A stretch of 64,000 nucleotides of DNA from Panagrolaimus kolymaensis (Eukaryota > Nematoda > Chromadorea > Rhabditida > Panagrolaimidae), in assembly GCA_028622995.1 (NCBI GenBank), contig JAJQJQ010000038.1:1-64000 (forward strand). The letters run 5' to 3'. A program made the translations under genes and the position numbers. Below the pieces are notes generated by a model. The model was not told where the DNA came from, ran no database searches, and saw only the letters and a program-made list of their open reading frames with translations. Positions within the stretch are counted from its first letter, which is position 1, and each line of letters begins with the position of its first letter. Shown one piece after another: positions 39,495 through 47,992 of the stretch.

Positions 39495-41631
39495 TTAAAG
39501 TGCTTTACTTCCTCGCTGCTCTTCAAACATATCTTCCATTCGAGCAATTCGAGTACTTCGCTTTTCTTCTGCATCAATATCATGATATCTTGCATGCATT
39601 TTACTTAAATCTATTTCACGTTCACGTTGTTGCCATTGCCGCTCGTCAGAACGGCAGAAAGTTTTGAGGACACTTCGAAGTTCTTTTTCATCGACATCGG
39701 GTTCATCATCGACGATGAAATCATCTAAGGAATCCTCATCATCATCATAATCGTCTTCATCTTCATATCTGGGGCGTTTAGCTGGACTAAAAAGATGCTT
39801 TCAATGGGTTGCTTAAGTTAAATTTAGATTGTGAAACTTACACTGAATAACGATCAAATGGACGTGATTGTGATTGTGGCATAAATCGATCCCTTGACAT
39901 TGAATTATTAAATCTTTCATTGGGCATAGAAGTTGGACGTTTTTGAGGTGGATGGAGATTGCGATTATCATTCCTAAATCGTTCAGGATTTCTCATGGCC
40001 CCATTTATTCTTGGCTTTGGCCTAGCATTAAAAGTGGCACTTTGATTATCTTTGGGCGCCATTATTGGAGGCCTTGAACAATCATTATTTAAAATATTTC
40101 GATTATCTCTGGAAGCTATAGTTGGCTTAGAATTTGAAGAAGATGTGCTTGGAAATTTAGATTGCAGCGGCTTTTGAAACCCATTAGAGTTGCTTGCTTT
40201 TAATGATCCAGAAGTTGGCTTTTGAATATTTCTTTGAGAAGGTATATTTTTCGAAGAAGCAGCAGCAGCTTGAGATTTTTTAATTTCTTTTACACTTGGA
40301 GGTGGATCTCGAGGGAGTTTTGGTTTTGGTGGAGGTGGTTGTTGCTGTACAGGTTGATCACCTTTATTCAAATTTGTTGCAGCAAGTTTCATCATTTCTT
40401 CAAAACTAGGTGCAGGTGGTGGAGGTTTTCTAGCTACTTGAGGCTTGGGTGGCAATTTCGATGATGAATTATAACCGTTTCGACCATTAACTTGTGAGAA
40501 TGAACCTTTGGAAGGTGGAAGTTTTGAAGTTGTTGGTTTTGAAGACGATGTTTTTGATGGAGGCATTTGCTTGGAATGTGGCTTTTGCTGCTGCAGCTTG
40601 GAGGTCGAAGAAGATTGGGGTTTAAAAGACGACGGCGGTGGAGGTAATACTCTTGGTCTAATTGGTGGTGGATTAGGTTTTGGAGGAGGAATAACTTTTG
40701 TTGAATGTCTAGCACCACTGAGAATATCAAAAATATCCTGAAATAAAACGATGTAATGGCTTCATTATTTTTTATTTAAACTTACTCCTCCATCGCTTTT
40801 ATTATTATTATTAGAAGTTACAATTTTTGTTGAATTACTTGAAGTTGAAATATTTGAGCTTTTGGGAACATTTTTAGGTGGATTTTTACGAGAATCGTTT
40901 GTTGTGGTTGAACCATTTTGAGATTTAACTGAGTTTAATGTTGAATTAAGGCCATTCTTATTATTGAGAGATGACAATGAATTATGGGATTTACCATTCC
41001 TTTGAGAACTGTTGCTAAGAGATGGTTTATTTGGCTTCAAATCAGAATTCGAATGAGAAGAAGGTCGTGAATTTGCAGATGATGAAGAAGTTGAAGGCTT
41101 AGAAGAGGAAGAATGGTGGTGGTTAGAAAAATGAATACCATTAGAAGATTTAGGATGACTTGTTGATGATTGCGACATTGAAGTTGATTCCTTTTGTAAA
41201 TTATGAGGCTTTGATACATGATGAGAAGATGAAGGTTTATTCTGGGAATTAATACTATTAGTATGAGAAGAGCTGCCATTTCTTGATGTATCATGGCGGT
41301 GAGAAGAAGAATGTTTGCTCCTTTCTTCACCATCAACTTGCTTTTTGGGAATTTTATACTAAAAAAATAATATATTCTTTAAACCAAATTGTCTAATCAA
41401 TGGACTTACTGAAGATAATAAATCACTCAAATGAGCTGGTTTATCATCCTTTCGTTCAGAAGAAGATTTCCCTTCTTTTCGACCACTAATCTTTTTATGT
41501 TGTTCAATTAATTTTTTCTTTTGCTCTACTTCTGCATATTTTTTCAGGGAAAGAAGTTGTTGATTTTCAGCATCATTAGCTTTCTGACGAGCTGCTGCTT
41601 CTTTCAGCATCTCCTCATACGATAAAGACAT
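39495..41631 (-). CDS. SPT2-like chromatin protein (histone H3-H4 chaperone)
   Basis: Four exons on the minus strand: 41,631-41,410, 41,358-40,786, 40,737-39,842 and 39,786-39,495, closing in frame at 660 residues. The first ~75 residues are a charged helix (MSLSYEEMLKEAAARQKAND...). The middle ~480 residues are low-complexity, rich in Ser, Asn, Pro and Lys, with several polyproline runs. The C-terminus has an acidic tract (DEDDYDDDEDSLDDFIVDDE) followed by a basic/amphipathic helix with WQQREREID and RSTRIARMEDMFEEQRG. That order, including the FIVDD acidic patch and the terminal helix with a repeated 'R-x-ARMEDM-EE-R' motif, is that of SPT2/SPTY2D1, which binds H3-H4 during transcription. 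The middle is not conserved in this family. I did not find the FGYD-type motif seen in vertebrate proteins, so the assignment rests on the C-terminal helix and overall architecture. Confidence 0.75.
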
Positions 41632-42034
41632 TTTGAAAGATAGCTTAAAAAACGATCAATCGATTATAAAAAATCAAAACAAACGATGCGATAAAAAAAA
41701 CTAACGGCTGTTTAAAAATATTGGCTGTAAGCTGAATTCGGTATATACAGATAAGCGAGATAGATAATAGTGAAAATTTTTAATAAAGTAAAAGGCAAAT
41801 AATATACAAATTCTAAAAAATATCTATATGGAAATTTGCAATCAAAAAAAGGATGAATCGTGATATTTCCAGAAAAATTTCATTCACATATTTTCATAAT
41901 CTTACAACGATTTTTGTCGTCGCCCGAAAAAGGGCAGCACCAACGTGGCTCTTGTCGCTGAGAGCTACAAACGAGCAAAAAGAAAAGAGACCAACGAAAT
42001 AGCAAAGTGAAGGACTGAAGAAGTAGAAAAATAA
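41632..42034. other. Shared divergent promoter region, SPT2-like gene and first p24 gene
   Basis: The two genes run away from each other, 403 bp apart between start codons. The sequence is AT-rich except for a more GC-rich patch at 41,915-41,990 with GTCGTCGCCCGAAAAAGGGC and the local inverted repeat GCTCTTGTCGCTGAGAGC. The patch sits 50-120 bp before the p24 ATG and is the likeliest core promoter. No known motif is certain. Confidence 0.45.
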
Positions 42035-42871
42035 ATGGCTTCAATATATACTAATGTCCTACTTTTATCACTTTTGTTTCCTTTAATCTTATCAAGTGAA
42101 TATGATTTAACCGTGGAAGTACCCGCGGGAAAATTTCAATGCTTTTATCAGCCAATTACCAATGCTAAACATAAAACAATGGAAGTTGATTATCAAGTTA
42201 TCGATGGAGCTGATTTAAATGTAAACTTCATGGTTCTCTTTGGTGCTGAAGTACTCATTCAAGAAGTTATGAAAACTGATGGAAATCACAAGTTCGTTAG
42301 CAGTCAAGAAGACAATGAATAATCTTTTGGGTTTTAGGGTTGAAGTTAAAGAACTAGGTGACTATCAAATTTGTTTCGACAATACTTTCAGTTATCAATC
42401 AAGAAAGGTCGTGTTTTTCGAAGTGTTTTTAATGGATGAACAAGGAAATTTCGATGATGTGGATATTTCAAGTTTCGCCAAAAATGATCCACAATTTCTT
42501 CAAAAGATGCAAGATCTTGGTCTTACTATCTCTGAATTTCAAGTAAGTTCTTTAAGGTTGGAATCTTCTCTAGCATTATTCCTTTTATAGGCTTCATTCA
42601 GTCGTATAAAAGCTTCATTAAACAAAGTTGAATATCATCAATCTATCCTCCGAGCGTATGAAGCTCGTGATCGAGCGATTATGAATGCAAACTTAGACAG
42701 AGTTTCTTTTTGGTCTCTCATCAACTCTCTGGTCTTAATAGGTGTTGGAATCTTACAGGTAAATCCTTTATTAAAAGTAATAAGCTTCAATGACGTTATT
42801 TTTTTCAGGTTTACATGATTCGAAGCTTTTTTGAAGATAAATCTCATCTCGGCAAGCTGTTACGACATTGA
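42035..42871 (+). CDS. p24 family cargo receptor, TMED1/TMED5 type (copy A)
   Basis: Four exons: 42,035-42,291, 42,338-42,542, 42,591-42,758 and 42,809-42,871; frame closes at 230 residues. p24 proteins are type I membrane proteins that cycle between ER and Golgi in COPII/COPI vesicles and help sort cargo. Residues 1-20 form a signal peptide. A GOLD domain follows with FQCFYQPI and a conserved second Cys in DYQICFDNTFS (the disulfide pair). A coiled-coil stretch ends with YEARDRAIMNANLDRVSFWS, then one membrane helix (about 187-208) and the short tail SFFEDKSHLGKLLRH. EARDR...N-DRV-FWS and CFDNTFS point to the gamma (TMED1/5) subfamily. The tail has the FF signal but no classical KK. Start codon is the first ATG and gives the signal peptide. 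Confidence 0.92.
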
Positions 42872-43132
42872 AGACTCAAAGCCAAAATGTGTTCAAAAGC
42901 AGCATTTTGTTACAGCATTTTTTCTTCCTTTCTTGCTTTTTTCCTTCATTCACTTTCAACTCAATTTCTAGCAAAATCATTTACGCTGTGCATAATTAAT
43001 TAACAATCTAATGTACATAATATTTTTCTAATTTATTGTCTTTTTAATCATGTCGTTCTTTGTATGTCTTTTTTATAATAAACTTCTTTGGGTATTATCC
43101 ATCATTGTGAATGTGTTTTTATGCGTGTTTAT

Positions 43133-43296
43133 CAGGGCTCGGCAAAATCAACTTTTAAAAAGCAACATCGACATTTTTGAAAATTTATCGACATTGACAT
43201 TTTTACATCGACATTTCAAAATCGACATTTCTTCTTCGACATTTCTACTTTGACATTTTTTGAGATTTTTCGACATGTCGATGTCGTCGAGCCCTG
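43133..43296. mobile_element. Non-autonomous hAT-type MITE, 164 bp
   Basis: The element begins CAGGGCTCG and ends CGAGCCCTG, perfect 9-bp terminal inverted repeats of the CAGGG type used by hAT transposons. The 8 bp outside each end (GTGTTTAT left, CTGTTGAT right) agree at six positions, consistent with an aged 8-bp target-site duplication, again the hAT length. Inside are at least five copies of a motif around ATCGACATTT, in both exact and degenerate forms, which look like subterminal transposase-binding repeats. There is no coding capacity. An alternative is a chance inverted repeat around a minisatellite, but termini and flank length both match hAT. Confidence 0.7.
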
Positions 43297-43360
43297 CTGT
43301 TGATTTTATTCTTGCGATTTGTATTTTCTCGAAAGATTAGTTTTCTAACTAAAGAACTTT

Positions 43361-43364
43361 TAGA
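43361..43364 (+). promoter_or_regulatory. Probable trans-splice (SL) acceptor before p24 copy B
   Basis: GAACTTTTAG ends one base before the ATG at 43,365. In nematodes a TTTTAG-type acceptor immediately before the start codon with no upstream exon in frame is typical of spliced-leader addition. It supports 43,365 as the start. A 5'-UTR cis-intron is the alternative. Confidence 0.5.
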
Positions 43365-44200
43365 ATGACACTTACATTCTTTTTCTTGGCAACATTATTT
43401 GTCTTAGCAAGGGCAGATCAAGAGGAATATATTCTAGCAGTGGTGATTGAACCGGGTAAAATAGAATGCTTTTTTCAAGATTTAACAAATCCGAAACACG
43501 TAGCTTTTGAATTGGATTATCAAGTAACTGAAGGAGGTGAACATGATATCAATTTCCTGATTCGAAATCCTGCCGGACAAGAAATTATTCGTGAAGATAG
43601 AAAGACTGATGCCAATCACAGGCATGTTTAACTTTGTTTTTTTAATTACATTGAACTCTTTTAGAATTGATACCAATGTACATGGTCGTGGTGATTATGC
43701 TATTTGCTTCGACAATAGCTTCAGTATACAAACAACAAAAACGGTCTTTTTTGAACTTTATCTTCTTGATGAAAAAGGCATTTATTTGAATAGCTATGAT
43801 ATTTTTGCTGATGTTAACAAAGCTAAAGCTGAACTTTCTATGCAAGTAGCTGATTTTGATGTAAACCGCTTCTGTCCTTTAACCAACATTTATTCATACA
43901 ATTTATTTTAGCGTATAACAACAAAAGTTAAGAATAACCTGAACCGCATGGAACAATTACAAGCACAACTTCGTGCAGTGGAAGCCCGTGATCGATCTGT
44001 TATGGAAAGCAATTATGAACGTGTAAACTTTTGGAGTCTTGTTAATCTCTTTGTTATGGTTTTTGTTTCTTTCACCCAGGTATGTATTTTAAATGCTGTA
44101 CTTATCAGTAAACTTGATTTTTTAGCTTTATGTTGTTCGAAGTTTATTTGAAGAAAATTCAAAAGTTGGTCGTTTGATCCGAAGTGGTAAACTGGAATAA
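43365..44200 (+). CDS. p24 family cargo receptor, TMED1/TMED5 type (copy B)
   Basis: Four exons: 43,365-43,621, 43,665-43,860, 43,912-44,079 and 44,126-44,200; 231 residues. Signal peptide (1-17), GOLD domain with IECFFQDL and YAICFDNSFS carrying the two disulfide cysteines, coiled coil with VEARDRSVMESNYERVNFWS, one membrane helix, and the tail SLFEENSKVGRLIRSGKLE, lacking a KK retrieval signal. Exon 1 (257 nt) and exon 3 (168 nt) are exactly as long as in copy A and all intron phases match, so this is a tandem duplicate with clearly diverged protein sequence. Intron 1 (43 bp) must use a GC donor (CACAG/GCATGT): the nearby GT at 43,625 would leave a stop in exon 2. If transcripts disagree, the gene would be broken at that point. 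Confidence 0.9.
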
Positions 44201-44368
44201 GCCATATCTCATTAACTATTTTTATGCATTTGCCGCAGATATACGGATTTCGTTTGCTCAGCTCTGATTCGAGGTTTTCTTCTATGTGCTTTAGTTTTGT
44301 TTATTGATATTTTTTATGAAAAGTTTATGTTTATGGTAATAAAGTTGATATTATTTATTATTTTTGTA

Positions 44369-46338
44369 TCAATGATTTGGATCGGTTGATGAAATATTTT
44401 GGTTAGGTTCTTTTGATGAAACTGATGGGAGCTCAAGGCGATTTCTGTAGATTTTGATTACTTCTTCATTAGCTACTAAACTTGGTCGACGTGAACTAGC
44501 TGGTGAACCATTTGGATTGTTATCAAGCAAAGGGTAATTTACAGAAATGCTTGGCATAATTGTACTTAAATTTTTTCTTGTAATAAGATCTGTTGAACAA
44601 TAACGAGTGAAACGTCGTTTTTCTCGCATGCTATAGAAGCTTGCTGGATCGCTTGTAGGATCTATACGGCTTATGGATGTATCATAAAACCGTACTTGTG
44701 AGGAAGTAGCTGAGGATAAAAAACTTAAAGGAAGCCATATGATTGCAGGCAAAGTGTAGGGGAAGAGAACTGCTAAATCCGCTAAAAGCAATGACTCCTC
44801 TTCCGTTGGCTATAAATATAAAATTAGATTGTAATAAAAGTAATTCAAACGTCATCATTGCTTACGTTTCCAACAAATAACCAAATTACTGCAATCCAAT
44901 GAGGGCAATAAGCAATGAAATATAAAAGTGCAATGATTAACTGAAATAATTTTAAGAATTTACGTTTGTTTTTTGCAAATCTTTACCCTGTAATTTTGAA
45001 GTTTATCTTGATTAACAATGGAATCAGCAGGATGACGACGAGAATTGCAATAAAGTTGAGTTGAAAGAATAATGATTACGGAGAGAGGTAACAAATAATC
45101 AATGCAAAATGTTAAAGTGCTAGTAAAAAATGAAATATTTGGTGGTAATTTAGCTGAACATTTAAATGTTCGAATTTTTAATATCATATTTTGTATATAT
45201 TCTTCATGTAAAATTTCTTGATTAAGATCAATATAAATTAATGATGGTAGAGCTGATACAAAGCATGCAAATGCAATAAATAACAGTGAGGCATAATAAT
45301 TTCGACGTTGTCTTGGAAAACTTATTTTAGATTTACGAATCATAAATTTCTAAAAAAATTTGTTTATTGTTGTTAATAATAAAAAGATTTAGATTCTAAC
45401 CTGATCAACAAATAACATAACAGTCAACCATGCAGCTGCTGCCCTTCCCATATTTACAAGTAATAAATGTGAGGCACAAGTAAAAATTCCAAACATCCAT
45501 ATTTGTACCAAATGCTCAATAATAACAGATGGCAGAGAAATTGAAATAAAAAAATATACAATATGTAATAAACATATATAAAGTTGAGTACAATTTGGTG
45601 ATACCCCTGATCGATATATTCTTAATCGATATGAATAATATTGTAATGCCAATTGAGAAAAATTTCCACATATTCCTACTGTAAGGCATACAATTAAATA
45701 CATGGTTATTAATAGCCTCCGCAACGATGGCTCTTGTGTTGGTGGATATACGAGCATGACTTGAGTGGGTTCAGATGAGTATATTTCACTATTATTATTA
45801 CTATTTTGATTTTGTGAAAAAGTAGAATAATCGTATTCTAATTCTTCTGAAAAAAATTTTATTCATGCATTTATTAAAAAAATAAAAAGATATTAAAAGC
45901 TTTTGTTTATTTTAGTTAGTCATCATTATTATCTCATTGAATGATGATGCGTTTTTCTTCTTTCTTTTTTTGACGTTTGAGTTTCTGACATTTTATGAAT
46001 GTTAAATGGAAAAAAGATAATTAATAAAATTTTTAAGCCTCCGAAATAAAAAGAAGATAAAAATATAAAAAAATAATAATTTAATTTTAAGGCTTAAATT
46101 TTTAGACATTCGATTTTGGGCAAACAAAAGCATTTGTTCTAATCTTCCACGACAAAAATTTCAAAATTATTAATAAAAAAACTTTAGTTTTCTGAAAATT
46201 AAAATAATTTAATAATACCGTACCTATTATCGTCGGCATTTCCATGCTGCTACTGGAAATTGAAGAAGCAACAATATTGGCTAAAATTGGAACAACCGTT
46301 GAAGTTGAAAACAATGTTTCCATTGTTGTTGAAGCCAT
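44369..46338 (-). CDS. Rhodopsin-like G-protein coupled receptor, neuropeptide type
   Basis: Five exons on the minus strand: 46,338-46,224, 45,846-45,401, 45,349-44,987, 44,940-44,866 and 44,809-44,369; 479 residues in frame. Seven membrane helices are visible: TM1 about 84-106 (VGICGN), TM2 126-148, TM3 156-185 with Cys162, TM4 206-228, TM5 260-287, TM6 309-331 (YCPHW, a variant of the usual CWxP), TM7 341-362. Cys251 in the second extracellular loop can pair with Cys162. The N-terminus is Ser/Thr/Asn-rich. The DRY box is replaced by VDQ-KFM at the TM3/exon boundary and the NPxxY motif of TM7 is not recognisable (FPYTLP instead), so it is a diverged receptor. The exact ligand class cannot be told; peptide receptors are the closest in feel. 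168 bp separate its stop from that of p24 copy B, tail to tail. Confidence 0.8.
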
Positions 46339-47992
46339 TGTTGGTTGGTGTTAGTTAATAACCCCTCTGGAAAAAAATAAGCTCAATAATAAAATAGACA
46401 CGAAAATGACACATTTCTTCTTTAATTTTTTTTCGCGCGGGTTTTTAATTAATATTTTTTTAAAAAACAGATGAAGTAAACAATATATGATTATCGAAAG
46501 AGATATTTTGAGAAGATAATCAAACACACTCACAAAAAAAGTGTTGTTGAAAAACAAAATAATAATATTAATAAGAGCAAAGGAAAGCATTCTATTATTT
46601 TGTATTATTTTTCCCTTTTTTAGATATATAAAATTCCCAAGAGAATAAAGCGATTGATGCGCGTAATTGATGGTGAAACTAAGTTCAAAAAAAAGTGGCA
46701 CAAGTTCAATGACGAAAATGAAAACATTTTTGTGATAAAACAAAAACAAAAAACAGAGTCATTAAATAAGCCAAAAACCGAAAAATTGATTTATAAAGTT
46801 AAATCAAAAAAGTTTTGAGAATACGGTAATCGATAAAAGAAATTCTTAGCCATTCGATATAAAAAAAAATTAAAGAAGTTAAAGTCGTAGATGGATGAAG
46901 TTTAAAAAAATAAAAGAAATTAAAGGAAGCGCTTTTATTTTACCATGCATAAAAAAAGTATGTTGATAGATTAAATTACCTCTGTCTAAATAAAAGACTA
47001 CAACAAACTTCAAAGGTTTAGAAATATTTAAGTAAAAAGAGAGAAATAAGAAATTTTTTTAATATTTTTCTTTGGCTTTTTTCCTACTTTCAATTAACTT
47101 TTTTTTCTTGTAAATATACTCTTAACTAACAAAACACGAGAAACACCTGCTTTTTTTAGCTTTCACATTTTTATACAACAATAAATTCTTTCTTCTTTCA
47201 CCACCAGTAAAAAAAATGTAATGAGTAGGCGAGGCTTTTCCCATTTTTTTAGAAGCAAATATAATCAGTAATTCCTAACGAGCTTCTATTCTTCTTCTCC
47301 CTTCTTTTTTAAGTCAGTCTTTACTGAGTCTTGCAAAAAATGTGAAAGCCAAAAAAGAAGCTTCTTTTCTCTTCTTTAAAAAATGGAAAGGTCATTAAAT
47401 TGAAGGTTAACACCGCTGTTTTTCCTTAAACAATTACAAGTACTAACAATAAATTTAAATTTAACAACTATGATTTTTAGCACCAACGAAAAAATGGATA
47501 AAAAAAGGTTCATTGAAATTTTAGTTTTAGGAGATTTTTAAACACAGTAAGCGACTCCTTTCTCTTTCGAAGAAATAAATTTAAAAACCACGCACACGAA
47601 CATAATATATTTTTTTCTTAACTTTATTAATATTAATAATCATAAGACGAAAAACGAAGAAAAATAGTTAACTTTGTAAATAAAGGATAATAATTTTTAA
47701 TTAATTCCATAAAAATAAAAGGTTTTCTCATTAATAAAAAATCTCTGAAAAAAAAGTAATAATAAGTGTGTACATACATGTTCGTCACCATGGTGACAAA
47801 GGAAAAATAGAGGGCCAAAAAACCCAAGCCCAGGAAAAAGCAATTTGCCACATGCCAAATTTTTTTAAGAAAAAGAAATAAAGAAAGAAAGGTAAAATAA
47901 TAAAAAAATTTTGCAGGTGGTCAAAAAAATAATATTATATTATTTATTTATTAAATTTTTATATTTTGATTACTTTTTTTGTTGGTAAAAAA
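46339..47992. other. Divergent intergenic region, GPCR and CDK20-like kinase
   Basis: This stretch of 1.65 kb lies between the GPCR start (-) and the kinase start (+). It is strongly AT-rich with T-rich and A-rich runs. A chance frame of 132 codons (46,351-46,749, minus) is low-complexity Phe/Ile/Leu and is not believed. The only convincing element is the X-box at 47,784-47,797. Confidence 0.55.
47784..47797. promoter_or_regulatory. RFX-type X-box before the CDK20-like kinase
   Basis: GTCACCATGGTGAC is a perfect 14-bp palindrome, two GTNRCC half-sites around AT, the form bound by RFX factors (DAF-19 in C. elegans). It lies 195 bp upstream of the kinase ATG at 47,993, within the usual window for ciliary gene X-boxes. 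Its GC-rich core stands out in a very AT-rich upstream region. CDK20/CCRK (DYF-18) works in cilia, so site and gene support each other. It departs from the strict RRNAAC right half at one position but fits the symmetric half-site. Confidence 0.7.

Larger units (their letters stand above)
42872..43364 (+). other. Spacer between the two p24 genes
   Basis: The spacer of 493 bp holds the 3' UTR of copy A (T-rich; AATAAAC near 43,078), a 164-bp MITE at 43,133-43,296, and a TTTTAG acceptor directly before the ATG of copy B. Without the MITE and its target duplication the genes would be about 320 bp apart, close enough that operonic processing with trans-splicing is possible but not shown. Confidence 0.6.

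Noticed and set aside
40222..40741. Trp/Gly-rich plus-strand frames opposite the SPT2-like gene
   Set aside because: Mirror images of Pro/Ser-rich coding sequence on the minus strand, which has a fully consistent exon structure.
46351..46749. 132-codon hydrophobic minus-strand frame upstream of the first GPCR
   Set aside because: Phe/Ile/Leu low complexity, no splice or start context, lies in the 5' region of the GPCR gene.
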